From Anatilimnocola floriformis (GTDB taxonomy: Bacteria > Planctomycetota > Planctomycetia > Pirellulales > Pirellulaceae): a stretch of 64,000 bases of DNA. Each line of letters starts with the position of its first letter. The stretch's first letter is position 1. The stretch spans positions 2,170,001 to 2,234,000 of the forward strand of contig NZ_JAMLFW010000001.1 in assembly GCF_024256385.1 (NCBI RefSeq). The letters are read 5' to 3'. The position numbers and the translations under genes were made by a program. Under the pieces are notes generated by a model. It did not search any database. It was not told the DNA's origin and saw only the letters and a program-made list of their open reading frames with translations. Positions 26,901 through 35,607 of this stretch are shown here, in pieces.

Positions 26901-28565
26901 GCAACCGATGCCGAGTTGCTGCGGATTGGCGGCTACGTGCGCCGCCAGCAAGCCTATCAAGAGCCCAGTCTGCAACGGCGAAATGAACTCGTCCGCGATG
27001 CCTCGGCCCGTTATGAAAAGTGCCTGGCGGCCGCAACCAACAATCCCGCCTTGTCCGCGCAAGCGGCGAATGAGTTTGCCGATTTGCAGTTGAAACTCGC
27101 CGGCTGGACAGAATTGAGCGGCACCGACTACGAGGTCAGCAACGAGCAGATCGAACCACCAGCAGGCACGAAATCGCACTATTTGTGGAAAGCGGCCAAT
27201 CTCGCCCGCCAGGCCATCGCTGGGGCCAAGCCGGAGGGTGCGGAGCCGTTTGTTACCTTGGCCGTAGCGCACGAAGAGATGGCCTTTGCGCTCGGACGGA
27301 TCGACAATTATGCCCTGGCTCTCGCCGCCTGCGAACAAGGCCTGCGCGCGGTTCCCGCGAAATCGGCTGGCGTCAGTCAACTGCAAGCCGGCAAGGGTCG
27401 GGCTCTGATGCGGCATGGATCGGAGTTGTTCTCGGAACTTTCTTTGGAAGACCGCAAAGCAAGGTTGCAGCAAGCCGTCGCCGAACTCGAGACCTCGCTC
27501 AGCGATCGCCGCACGACCAAACGCTGGCAGCCGCACGACGCGGAAAACCTCGCTGCCCTCGCCGAGGCACATATCGGCCTCGCTACCGACGCCGATCGGG
27601 CGGCCAGGCTCACGCAAGCCGAAGCAGCGTTACGAACGGCCATCGAAGCGGCCGATCCTCGCGCGCCGCGGCTGACTCATTATCGCTGGCGGTTATTGCA
27701 AGTCGTGAGCAATCAGGAAGGGCCTTCGCTTCGTCCCGCTCAACAACTGGCCGATGAGATCTTCGTCGCGCTGGAAAAGAATCCCGCCGATCAAGACCCA
27801 GCCGCGGTCTTTGGCATCGCGACTGCCACGGCTGGGCTCTATTCGGAGCCCTCCAAATTACTCCGTTGGTTGCCCGCGAAAGGTCCTTGGTATGACCAAT
27901 GGCGATCGAGCGACGCCTGGAAACTCGAAGCCGCGCGACTTTATGCCGAAGCTTCACTGACCGGCGCGATTCCCGATTTGAAGCGCACCGCGCAGCAACT
28001 GACGTTGGAACTCCCGGCCCGTTCGCCGCACCGTCGTCTGGCCGAAGCGTACCTGCAAGACATTGCTGCCCGTGAACTTTGTCGCGACTTTGAGCGAATG
28101 AAGCCGCTGGGAAGTGCAGCTTCGGAAGTCTCGCAGCGCAGCTACGAGGCCGACCGCCAGGCTAAGGCGGGAATTGCGACAGCTGCGATTCGTGATTGCG
28201 TGCAGAAGCATTGGGACAGCCAGGACCTGCGCATTCAGGCGTTGCTCACGGAAATCAATCGTGCCAGCGCCGCCGATCTGTTGGCCGGCAAGGTGCTGCC
28301 TGGCGCGAGCGTGCTGGAGAAGCGGGCGCTGTGGAAGTATTTGACGACAGCTCCCTCGCTCGAGTCGCGCGAGAAGTATCTGGACGTCTACCAGCAGCAA
28401 GGATCTCAGACTGCGGCGTCCGATCCGAACCGGCAGCAGTCAGCGCAGACTGCCAGCGAGTTGCTGAAGCCGGCTCTCTATTTTGCGCCCCTCGTGCCGC
28501 AAGATTCTCGCTTGGAATCGCTCGTCAAACGCTACAAGTCGGCCGAGAGCGAAAAGAAAAAATAA
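23955..28565 (+). CDS. Giant membrane-anchored Ser/Thr protein kinase
   Basis: A 1536-residue Hanks-type kinase with a GTG start. Domain order: N-lobe with GEGSFGAV (29-36) and the VAIK-type Lys50; a large insert before the catalytic loop; HRDIKPQN with catalytic Asp260; DYG (Asp277) in place of DFG; a YAAPEA segment; transmembrane helix about 400-420 (VVGLALAVLLLLLGIFGF); a Pro-rich linker; then about 1080 extracytoplasmic residues, alpha-helical and Ala/Leu/Gln-rich, probably TPR-like. Lys50 to Asp260 is about 210 residues, roughly twice normal, so about 115 residues are inserted between N-lobe and hinge. Probably senses an envelope signal; target unknown. Confidence 0.88.
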   Translation: MTEPILSRPPLRFERGELVFGYRLVRKLGEGSFGAVWLAANEKGFEWALKFVSLQGSGGLKEFKALQLIKDRKINNTNLLKLIDYGLLDHDGNSLATSASPLTEATTPVRRTIETDPGEPQRVTPQGTMLPAAKPSSNLTAVEQLAETQGAATDTKTGDKHRAAWLVIVMEVGQYTLHQLQLQHTERETARTPHRPTRAVTRMGVTAGDSQTIATSTPAVLSDPLEEPLVPLPAATVLPYLEQAARGLDYLHRHDIVHRDIKPQNIILVGDDAKVCDYGLASDSTSSTATTIGCTPAYAAPEAINNRPVPASDQYSLAVTYIELITGRWPFFGVTQTAIYREKDEGRHNLSFITNARSRAALKRALSKLPQDRFSTCTEFIQTLAAAEKSNGRVWSPVQVVGLALAVLLLLLGIFGFAFQGDWWQQKQVAAIPPRPIVPPIEIPANEPDPSPNPMPPGKVLPTQPKIKPEVKPETPPTPIGTPPLLHGDEALTVAFADAKLPPRELLRVLESEVRSAADPTEWFLALRSKAEENPAVFAATEQWLQRNSNRTPPKSLDSSEFRVFEQEFRTASLQRLLNRPLPTTSDLESMLSSPALRLHDSHPLGVLLRIDCELRLADSAPGKDQLEAWNTQIESAHTAELPAKLATLRNQFVVYVDALRLPWRVKQVDVHAEGERLQELLNASPQPAWFIADRKQRLAEPLGQIALLELGKTDRDLLELPRFQLDSNKQLDELLATASHNQLPGKSLAAVQAIKQASQALENPNRPADWSAIGRLASAAFNNSATNAVLDNQQQRRLVFYVMKLAILRTAAPGSDGFRDAVNGFATLLATKQDGVPLYFDFAQETRPSDVGLYRTLLEPVLNQAALANPNSTAADPASLALLAAAQARLVQRTPEIARLIEPASQPNLSADVRTLLVAHRAFERARQWDKQAVAAGKVPAEHLTTAHQQVLATIPKLTADVTRTLPDLLAIIDAFDPTGTATDAELLRIGGYVRRQQAYQEPSLQRRNELVRDASARYEKCLAAATNNPALSAQAANEFADLQLKLAGWTELSGTDYEVSNEQIEPPAGTKSHYLWKAANLARQAIAGAKPEGAEPFVTLAVAHEEMAFALGRIDNYALALAACEQGLRAVPAKSAGVSQLQAGKGRALMRHGSELFSELSLEDRKARLQQAVAELETSLSDRRTTKRWQPHDAENLAALAEAHIGLATDADRAARLTQAEAALRTAIEAADPRAPRLTHYRWRLLQVVSNQEGPSLRPAQQLADEIFVALEKNPADQDPAAVFGIATATAGLYSEPSKLLRWLPAKGPWYDQWRSSDAWKLEAARLYAEASLTGAIPDLKRTAQQLTLELPARSPHRRLAEAYLQDIAARELCRDFERMKPLGSAASEVSQRSYEADRQAKAGIATAAIRDCVQKHWDSQDLRIQALLTEINRASAADLLAGKVLPGASVLEKRALWKYLTTAPSLESREKYLDVYQQQGSQTAASDPNRQQSAQTASELLKPALYFAPLVPQDSRLESLVKRYKSAESEKKK

Positions 28566-28570
28566 CTCGC

Positions 28571-29437
28571 TCACCGCGCGAACATATCGAGCGATGGCTC
28601 GGCTGGTTCGGCGAAGTATTGCTGAGTGGCCCGCGGATAAATGTGCCGGCTGAACGGCGCAAAGCCGTCCGCTCCGTCGAAGTACATGTAGTGCGTGATT
28701 CGAATCGACTCGTCGGTGACGCGGATGAAATTGAACGAATTCTTCTCGCGCTCACGAGCCCGGCCGCGGCGGGAGGTGGTCGTCCCGCTCTGCGCGATCA
28801 CAATGCCATGCTTCCGATCCTGGCCCGGATAAACGTCGAGCGAGTTGCCAACATACGCCCGATGCAAATGCCCGCCGAGGACCAGTTCCACGCCGCAGGC
28901 CTCGAACACATCCATCGCCCGGCGGGCTTTCGGCATCGCGGTGCTCCGTTCGTAATCGGGCGCGGGGGCAAAGTGATGATGCGCGACGACGATACGAACT
29001 TTCTCCGGCGGTGAGGCTGAAAAGACATCGCGGGCGAAGACCAGGTGCTCGCGGCGGATCCGGCCATTCTTGATGGCTCGTAGTGGCGCCGTGGAATCGA
29101 GCGACACGATCGTCGCCGCCGGCAGGTGCAACACGTCGTTCAGCTTCGGCGAGATGTACTTCTGATAATTGGCATGTGGCTGGAAGATCCGTTCCCAAAC
29201 ACGATACAACGGCACGTCGTGATTGCCGGGGCAGACGACCAGCGGCACGGGCGGCAACTGATCAAGAAACCTGCGCGCGGCGGCGAATTCTTCCACCGTT
29301 GCCCGCTGCGAAAAGTCTCCGCTGGCCACAATGCAATCGACCTGCAGGGCGGCCGCGCTCTTCAGAAGGGCCTCGGCCACGCGTGGCACGAAAAACGGGC
29401 CGAAATGCAGATCAGAGATGTGCAGGATACTGAGCAT
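28571..29437 (-). CDS. Calcineurin-like metallophosphoesterase
   Basis: A 288-residue protein with all motifs of the family: DLHFG (residues 8-12), GDFSQ, GNHD, a HHH motif and GHLH. Two-metal phosphoesterase acting on phosphodiesters or nucleotides; cyclic-nucleotide (CpdA-like) or other substrates cannot be told apart. ATG 29437 fits the usual start (MLSILHISDLHFG); the longer frame to 29566 lacks similarity. It converges on the kinase gene with only 5 bases between the stops. Confidence 0.87.
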   Translation of the reverse strand: MLSILHISDLHFGPFFVPRVAEALLKSAAALQVDCIVASGDFSQRATVEEFAAARRFLDQLPPVPLVVCPGNHDVPLYRVWERIFQPHANYQKYISPKLNDVLHLPAATIVSLDSTAPLRAIKNGRIRREHLVFARDVFSASPPEKVRIVVAHHHFAPAPDYERSTAMPKARRAMDVFEACGVELVLGGHLHRAYVGNSLDVYPGQDRKHGIVIAQSGTTTSRRGRAREREKNSFNFIRVTDESIRITHYMYFDGADGFAPFSRHIYPRATQQYFAEPAEPSLDMFAR

Positions 29438-29459
29438 GAACGCCCATTGCCTGCAATCC

Positions 29460-29795
29460 TCATACCTCAGGAGCGAGTCGCAACTGCAAATCGAGCAAAG
29501 AAGTGGCGAGAAGTTTCCCCTGAGTATCGATTCGGAGCGACCGGCTCGCGCCGCCGCCGAGAGCATCGTACAGCAGGAAGTTAAACGCCCCGATCAGCGG
29601 CAATTCGAAGCGCTCGACGCGGGTAATTCCTAGGCCGGAGAAATGCGATTGCACGCGGACCGACGTCAAACGGCTGCGGAGGATTTCGTAGCTCTCGGCA
29701 TCCTTGGCCACGACGCCGATGTTGGCGTGGTTTCCTTTGTCGCCGCTGCGCGCGGTGGCGAGATCGCGAACGAACATGAGTTGGCCGGAGGTCAT
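29460..29795 (-). CDS. AtuA C-terminal-like small protein
   Basis: A 111-residue protein with the motif ARSGDKGNHANIGV, which marks the C-terminal ferredoxin-fold domain of AtuA (DUF1446 family). It overlaps the preceding DUF1446 gene by four bases (ATGA), so the two are translated together and likely function as one protein split over two genes. AtuA-like proteins act in terpene/acyl-CoA catabolism (geranyl-CoA route); the specific role here is not defined. Confidence 0.75.
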   Translation of the reverse strand: MTSGQLMFVRDLATARSGDKGNHANIGVVAKDAESYEILRSRLTSVRVQSHFSGLGITRVERFELPLIGAFNFLLYDALGGGASRSLRIDTQGKLLATSLLDLQLRLAPEV

Positions 29796-31153
29796 GCGAA
29801 CTTCTCCGCTGTTTGCACCTGGACCTTCGCGATCACCAGCGACTTCGGAATGAGCGTGGGCCAGTAGGCGAACACGGGTCGTACCGACGGCCGACCAGCG
29901 GCATATCCCGCGAGACCGGCGGGGCCGCTGGTGATGAGCGGGGCGATCTCGCGCGTGAAGTGTTCCACGGCAGCGCGGTTAGGATCGTGAACGGTGACGC
30001 GGAGCATCACTTCGCCCGGCGGCTGATATTTCCGCCAGAACCACGAACCGGGAACACCGGCCCCTTGTCCCAGCAATTCGATGTTCGTGCGCGCGAGCGG
30101 AAAGCCAGCCGCAGCCGTTCGCTGCAAAATCATTTCGCCGCAGGCTTGCGCTTTCGCCGGGCAATCGAGGCCATAGACCAGCAGCTGCCCGCTCGCCATG
30201 AAGCCGTCGCGATAGGCGAGCGAAACTTTGTAAGTGCTGGTTGCATCCGAGCCGCTCGCACCGGTGACCAGGACCCGATCATTTCCCAGGTCTTTCAATT
30301 CAACGGTCGTGAAGTCGCAAACGATGTCGGGAGTGTAGTAACGATGTGGATCACCAATTTCATAAACGAGCTGCTCGGCGACAGTACGAAAATTCACGCA
30401 GCCGCCGGTGTTCGCTGGTTTTGTGATGATCGTTTCGCCGGCTTCGTTCACTTCAGCGATCGGATAGCCGACGTTGACGAGGTGCGAATGCTCCCAATCG
30501 GTCGCATAGCCGCCGGTGACTTGCGCGCCGCATTCGATGAGATGCCCCGCCACGGTTGCCGCCGCGATTTTCGGCAAATCGTCCCAGCTCCAACCGAATT
30601 CATGCACCAGCGGCGCGACGGTCAGCGAGGCATCGGCCACGCGGCCAGTAATCACGATTCGCGCGCCAGCAACGAGTGCAGCGACAATCGGTCGTGCGCC
30701 GAGATAGGCATTCGCACTGACGATTTTCTCGCGCGGCAGCACCGACAATGGTTCGTCGGTATCAAGATTGCGAAACTCCGCGGCTGCAAGATCCTGCATC
30801 AAATCGTCACCTGTGACGACGCCGATAACCGTGTCACCAAGGCCTGCGTCTTTCAGCACTTTGCTCACCGCCGCTGCGCACGCGAGCGGATTCATGCCGC
30901 CGCTGTTGGCGATGATCTTCAGCTGCGGCTGTTTTTTTAGCGGCTCGCACAGACTGCGGATGATCTCGACGAAATCTTCCGCATAACCGGCCTTGGGATC
31001 TTTCTCGCGCTGCCGCGCGAGAATCGACATCGTCAGCTCGGCTAAATGTTCGATCGTCAGATAGTCAACAGTCGCAGCTTCGACGAGCTCGCGCGGCGCA
31101 GTGATGCGATCTCCAAGAAACCCCGCGCCATTAGCAATACGAACGACTCTCAT
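29792..31153 (-). CDS. Acyclic terpene utilisation AtuA/DUF1446 family protein
   Basis: A 453-residue protein with the DUF1446 pattern: MRVVRIANGAGFLGDR at the start, LTIEHLAELTMSIL, IANSGGMNPLA and ITGRVADASL, then GTNIELLGQGAGVPG-like sequence. Substrate and reaction of the family are poorly known; AtuA is needed for growth on acyclic terpenes such as citronellol in Pseudomonas. It is the first gene of a two-gene unit with the 111-residue C-terminal partner. No other atu genes are near, so a planctomycete-specific use is likely. ATG at 31153 is the natural start. Confidence 0.8.
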   Translation of the reverse strand: MRVVRIANGAGFLGDRITAPRELVEAATVDYLTIEHLAELTMSILARQREKDPKAGYAEDFVEIIRSLCEPLKKQPQLKIIANSGGMNPLACAAAVSKVLKDAGLGDTVIGVVTGDDLMQDLAAAEFRNLDTDEPLSVLPREKIVSANAYLGARPIVAALVAGARIVITGRVADASLTVAPLVHEFGWSWDDLPKIAAATVAGHLIECGAQVTGGYATDWEHSHLVNVGYPIAEVNEAGETIITKPANTGGCVNFRTVAEQLVYEIGDPHRYYTPDIVCDFTTVELKDLGNDRVLVTGASGSDATSTYKVSLAYRDGFMASGQLLVYGLDCPAKAQACGEMILQRTAAAGFPLARTNIELLGQGAGVPGSWFWRKYQPPGEVMLRVTVHDPNRAAVEHFTREIAPLITSGPAGLAGYAAGRPSVRPVFAYWPTLIPKSLVIAKVQVQTAEKFA

Positions 31154-31168
31154 GCCGACAGCTTAACG

Positions 31169-31246
31169 AATGCAGAAGTAAGAAGGCAGAATGCAGAACT
31201 AAAAAAAGAATTTTCATTCTGCGTTCTGCCTTCTCCATTCTGCATT
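31169..31246 (-). repeat. Long imperfect inverted repeat after the debranching enzyme gene
   Basis: 32-base arms (31169-31200 and 31215-31246; core AGAAGGCAGAATGCAGAA, one mismatch over 18 bases) flank a 14-base loop holding seven A (T on the minus strand). The right arm touches the stop codon of the gene ending at 31245. It may work as a terminator for it. It resembles short dispersed repeats. Confidence 0.7.
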
Positions 31247-33278
31247 ACGACGTTCGTATCCAACATCGCAGCACCTCGGCCACGCTCCAGGCCTGGGCGA
31301 TGCAGCCACGGGGTACGAATGGCGATTCGGCGTCGAAGACTTCGCTGATCGAGCCGAGGCAAGCTTCGCCCAGGTGATCGACAAATCCTTCGAGGAAACG
31401 TCGCGCGCCGGTGCGGTCTTCGGGATGAACGGTCAGCCAAGCGTCGATGAACGGCCCGATGAGCCAGCCCCAGACGGTCCCCTGATGGTACGCCGCATCG
31501 CGCGCTCGCAGATCGCCGAAGTATTTGGCTTTGTAATCGGGATGCCCTGCCGCAAGCGACCGCAAACCGACCGGCGTAAGGAGTTGCTGCTGCACAACGT
31601 CGAGCACGGGTTTCCAGCGCTGTGGATCGAGCACCGGATGCTCGAGCGAGAAGGAAAAAAGCTGATTAGGCCGCAGCGCGGTGTCATCTCCTGTCTCGCC
31701 GTCGATTACGTCGTACAAGTAATTTCCCGGCGCGTACCAGAAGCGACGATTGAACGACGCTTTGGCTCGCTCGGCGAGGTTGGCGTATTTTTGCGCCGCG
31801 TCGCCGCCGTGCTCATCGTGCACCCAGTTCTGCATAAGTCGCAGCGCGTTGTACCAGAGCGCATTGATTTCGACGGCTTTGCCGCGGCGGGGCGTGACGA
31901 CCCAATCGCCGACTTTTGCGTCCATCCAAGTCAGTTGATAACCGGGCGCGCCCTGGCGGATCAAGCCATCGGTCGGATCGAGGCCGATGCCGAACCGCGT
32001 GCCGCGCTCGTGATGATCCACAATGTCGATCAGCTTGGGCAGCAGCAGCCTCAGCGTGTTGCGATCGCCGGTCGCACTCACGTAACGACTGAGCGCGTGA
32101 AAGAACCACATCGTGGCATCGGCCGTGTGATAGAGACCTTGCTTCTCCCCTTCGGGGAAGAGATTGGGAATCAAACCATCGCGGACGTAATGGCCGAACG
32201 TCCGCAGAATGTAGCCCGCTTCCGCGTGACGGCCGGTCGAAAGCGTCAGCCCTTCGAGGCTGATCATGGTGTCGCGGCCCCAATCGGTGAACCAGTGATA
32301 ACCGGCGATGACGGTGCGCACATCGTCGCCCGCAGCCCGCGAGCGAGCGGCTTCTTCGACGCGGCCAGCCGGCGTGATCAGAAACTGATCGGCAGCGAGC
32401 GTCAGTTCACTGGCAGGGCCGGCGCGCAGTGCAGGATGAGCAATCGTCAACAACTGCGTTCGGCGATTCGCTTCATATTCCTGAGCTTGCTCGGGCGACA
32501 AGGCCTGAATGGTGTCCCAAGACTCGGTCGAAGCAATCAGCGTGACTGGCTTTTCTTGGGAAAGATCGGCGCGAAAATAACCGGGACTCCAGAGCTCACC
32601 GAGGGCTTCGTAACCACGACTCTCTTCGACGCGATAGATGACGTTGGCAAGGTGAGTCCCTTCCAGCGTGCAAGCCTGGCGTTCCCCGATGAGTTTCATT
32701 CGCAGCGGCGGCAATGGCTCGGGGGAAGCCAGTTCGAGACGGCCATCATTGAAGCTGACAGGACATGGGCCGGAGTGCGGATGATTCACCGGCGCTTCGT
32801 GGGGACGGAAGTGAATCGACGGCCGGAGTTTCACCCGCACGGGACCATCACCGCGAATCAAGCGATAGTTGACGTGCACCGTGTTCTGATGGTGAGGCAG
32901 CAAAATCCGCCGCTCGAGCACATAGCCATCGAATTCGTACCGCCACACCGGCAGGCCGAGCTCCAGGCGGAATTCAGTGAGCCATTCGCTGCCGTGCAAA
33001 TTGAGTTCGCCGCCGCGCTCTTCGCCGCCGATCAGATACTTGGCGCGATTGGGGAGGCGGATGAGTTCGGTTAAGTGATTGAGCATTACGCGCCGACCCA
33101 GCGGCGCCGGTAACGCGGCAATGAGTAACGCATGGTAGCGCCGTGCCGCGACGCCGCCGATCGTGCCGGAGGCGTAACCACCGAGCCCGTTGGTCACGAG
33201 CCATTCGCGCGTCAGGAGCGACTCTCGCTCGACTTCCTCGCGGCCGGCCCACGGCATGCGTAAAACCCAACTCTCCAT
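31245..33278 (-). CDS. Amylo-alpha-1,6-glucosidase (glycogen debranching type)
   Basis: A 677-residue protein of the archaeal/bacterial GDE family. The N-terminal domain opens with LLTREWLVTNGLGGYASGTIGG-like sequence and continues RRYHALLIAALPAPLGR. The C-terminal (alpha/alpha)6 barrel has GYHWFTDWGRDTMISLEGLTL, NLFPEGEKQGLYHTADATMWFFHA, and a WNALW-like ALWYNALRLM. It would hydrolyse alpha-1,6 branch points of glycogen. ATG 33278 has an AAAGGA ribosome site; the TTG 27 bases earlier is less likely. The treZ gene is upstream with a 32-base gap, so both are probably co-transcribed. Confidence 0.88.
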   Translation of the reverse strand: MESWVLRMPWAGREEVERESLLTREWLVTNGLGGYASGTIGGVAARRYHALLIAALPAPLGRRVMLNHLTELIRLPNRAKYLIGGEERGGELNLHGSEWLTEFRLELGLPVWRYEFDGYVLERRILLPHHQNTVHVNYRLIRGDGPVRVKLRPSIHFRPHEAPVNHPHSGPCPVSFNDGRLELASPEPLPPLRMKLIGERQACTLEGTHLANVIYRVEESRGYEALGELWSPGYFRADLSQEKPVTLIASTESWDTIQALSPEQAQEYEANRRTQLLTIAHPALRAGPASELTLAADQFLITPAGRVEEAARSRAAGDDVRTVIAGYHWFTDWGRDTMISLEGLTLSTGRHAEAGYILRTFGHYVRDGLIPNLFPEGEKQGLYHTADATMWFFHALSRYVSATGDRNTLRLLLPKLIDIVDHHERGTRFGIGLDPTDGLIRQGAPGYQLTWMDAKVGDWVVTPRRGKAVEINALWYNALRLMQNWVHDEHGGDAAQKYANLAERAKASFNRRFWYAPGNYLYDVIDGETGDDTALRPNQLFSFSLEHPVLDPQRWKPVLDVVQQQLLTPVGLRSLAAGHPDYKAKYFGDLRARDAAYHQGTVWGWLIGPFIDAWLTVHPEDRTGARRFLEGFVDHLGEACLGSISEVFDAESPFVPRGCIAQAWSVAEVLRCWIRTS

Positions 33279-33310
33279 CTCGAGTCCTTTCTCTGCCAGA
33301 TTCAAAGCGA

Positions 33311-35209
33311 TTATTTCTTAGGCGGTGTTCGTTGCTTGATCGCGACTTCTGGATCCTGCTTCCGCGGTTTCAAAACCACGGCAGCCATCGCGGGAATGCG
33401 CCAGATCAGCTCTTCCGACTCCAGCGGCGGCGTGCCGCGACCGCCATATGCCGGGTCTTCGCTCGACAACAGGATTTCCCATTCTTGATCGGGCGGCGGC
33501 GCGAGCAGTGGCTCCGGCGCGGGGTCGTAGATCAAATCGCGGCCGAAATTGATGAACAGCAACCGATCGTCCGATCGCTCGCCGAAGAAGCGAAGGACAA
33601 ATGCGTCGTTGCTGAGGACCGAGGCATCGAAGCGATGGCGATCTTGGGACCGAAAGGCAGGTTCATCGCGCCGCAGCTTGAGCAGATCGCAATGGAACTG
33701 ATACAACTCGCGGTTTTTCTCAACTTCCGACCAATCGAGAATACAACGACGGAACGTTTCCTCGGCACTGGGATCCGGCAAGATCGTTTTCATCTCTTCC
33801 GTCGCCAGGCTGGGAAACTGGCTGAGGAATTTCAGTCGGCCTTCGCGAATGGCGGTGTTCAAATCGGGCTTGTGATCAGCAAAAAACAAAAACGGCGCGC
33901 TAGCGGCGAACTCCTGCCCTTGAAAGAGCATTGGCGTATTCGGCCCGAGCAGCAGCAGCGCAGTGAGCGCTTTGTACTGATCGATGCTCGTCATCTGATG
34001 CAGCCGCTCACCAGTGCCGGAGTTGGCGATCTGATCGTGGTTCTGTGTGAACGTGATGAACTGCGCCGGCTGCAAATCGAGCGAATAATGGCCACGCCGC
34101 GCTTGCTGCCATTGGTAACGTTGGCCTTGATAGAGAAAGCCCCACTTCAGCGACGAGATCAGCTCTTGGGCAGTTCCTTTGTAGTCGGTGAAGTAGGCTT
34201 CGTTGTGACCGGTCACGGCGACGCGAGCGCTGTGATGAAAATCGTCGTTCCAGATCGCATCAAGGCCGCAGCCGCCTTGGTCCACGGGCCGAACCAATCG
34301 CGCTTCCTGCCGTTCGTTTTCATTGACGATGAGAGTAGCGCGGCCCTTGGCTGCAGCACGCACTTCGTTGCCGATGACCGTCAGGATGTGCTCGGGCGAG
34401 TCATCGAAAATCTGTTGCGTCGCGTCCAGTCGCAAACCATCGAGATGATACTCGTCGATCCAATAGCTGGCGTTCTTGGCAAAGAACTCCCGCACGGGGC
34501 CGTTCTGCTCGCCGTCAAAATTGATGGCGTCGCCCCATTCATTGTCGTACTTGTGGCTAAAGTAATGATCGGAAAAACAGCCGGTGTAGTTGCCATCCGG
34601 CCCGAGATGGTTGTAGACGACATCCAAAATGACGCCCAGCCCGAGCCGATGCGCTTCGTCCACAAAACGGCGAAAATCATCGGGTTTGCCGTACAGGCGC
34701 GTCGGGGCAAACATGAACGTGCCGTCGTATCCCCAACCGAAACGGCCGGGGAACTCCGCGACCGGCATCACTTCAAGCAGCGTGATACCCGTCTCGGCGA
34801 GATGAGGCAGCTTTTCGATCGCCGCCTGCCAGGTACCTTCAGGCGTGAACGTGCCGATGTGCAGTTCATAAATCACTTGGCCGGCGAGCTTGCTTCCCTT
34901 CCAGGCCTGATCGGTCCATTTGAACTTAGTCGGATCGACGATCTGCGATGGGCCATGCGGTCCATCAGGCTGATAGCGCGAGACTGGATCAGGGAAGCGA
35001 TTGCCGTTGACGACATACCAGTAGAGCGCGCCATCACTCAGTTCCGGCACAGTGCCGCTGTGATAGCCATCGGCTTCGGGCGTGAGCTCAAATTTGCTCG
35101 TCGTATCGTGAAGTAAGACTTCAACGCGCTGGCTCTTCGGCGCCCAGACGCGAAAGGATGCGCTTCCATCAGACAACAATTCGGCGCCAACGGGCAGGCG
35201 TCGCGGCAT
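33311..35209 (-). CDS. treZ: Malto-oligosyltrehalose trehalohydrolase
   Basis: A 632-residue GH13 enzyme. It releases trehalose from maltooligosyl-trehalose made by TreY. N-terminal early-set domain: PVGAELLSDGSASFRVWAPKSQRVEV. Catalytic barrel: HIGTFTPEGTW, DVVYNHLGPDGNY (conserved), nucleophile Asp in GLRLDATQ, Glu in VNENE, and TQNHDQIAN. The start MPRRLPVG at 35209 has an AAAGGA about 8 bases before it; the longer frame to 35320 does not resemble a leader. No treY is seen here, so the partner must be elsewhere. It is paired with a debranching enzyme, which fits glycogen-to-trehalose conversion. Confidence 0.88.
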   Translation of the reverse strand: MPRRLPVGAELLSDGSASFRVWAPKSQRVEVLLHDTTSKFELTPEADGYHSGTVPELSDGALYWYVVNGNRFPDPVSRYQPDGPHGPSQIVDPTKFKWTDQAWKGSKLAGQVIYELHIGTFTPEGTWQAAIEKLPHLAETGITLLEVMPVAEFPGRFGWGYDGTFMFAPTRLYGKPDDFRRFVDEAHRLGLGVILDVVYNHLGPDGNYTGCFSDHYFSHKYDNEWGDAINFDGEQNGPVREFFAKNASYWIDEYHLDGLRLDATQQIFDDSPEHILTVIGNEVRAAAKGRATLIVNENERQEARLVRPVDQGGCGLDAIWNDDFHHSARVAVTGHNEAYFTDYKGTAQELISSLKWGFLYQGQRYQWQQARRGHYSLDLQPAQFITFTQNHDQIANSGTGERLHQMTSIDQYKALTALLLLGPNTPMLFQGQEFAASAPFLFFADHKPDLNTAIREGRLKFLSQFPSLATEEMKTILPDPSAEETFRRCILDWSEVEKNRELYQFHCDLLKLRRDEPAFRSQDRHRFDASVLSNDAFVLRFFGERSDDRLLFINFGRDLIYDPAPEPLLAPPPDQEWEILLSSEDPAYGGRGTPPLESEELIWRIPAMAAVVLKPRKQDPEVAIKQRTPPKK

Positions 35210-35364
35210 ATCAGCATCCTTTCGTGAACCTCCTGAAGCGATGTAGCTTCGGTCGAGGGGCGAAACCAAATTAGCAACTACCGCGCCGCAAACGAAAAAC
35301 GGCTGGGCGCGATTGCTCACGCCCAGCCGCGAGGAGATGACTCAATGAATCAAACGATTGCGGA

Positions 35365-35607
35365 CTAAGCCACTTCAATCAGATCAACAATTTGCTCGAC
35401 TTCGCCGAAAGAGCGCGCGTCGTGTAGCCACAACTGACGCTGATAATACGTAGGTGCCCAACCGCGTAGAGTGGCAACACCGGCGCTTACTTCCACCAAC
35501 AGCCGGCGCTCCGCAATGCGGTGCTTCGACACGATGTGCTCGCGAATACGCTGTGCAAGCGCCTCATTATCAACCTGAGGGGCGAGATCCATCGACAAAC
35601 TAGACAT
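35365..35607 (-). CDS. BON domain protein
   Basis: An 80-residue protein with one BON-like domain: ALAQRIREHIVSKHRIAERRLLVEVSAGVATLRGW, followed by SFGEVEQIVDLIEV at the end. BON domains are small alpha/beta folds associated with membranes, osmotic stress and lipid binding. A leaderless start at ATG 35607 was chosen; the ORF extends to 35742 but the start there has no similarity. No export signal is visible. Confidence 0.7.
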   Translation of the reverse strand: MSSLSMDLAPQVDNEALAQRIREHIVSKHRIAERRLLVEVSAGVATLRGWAPTYYQRQLWLHDARSFGEVEQIVDLIEVA

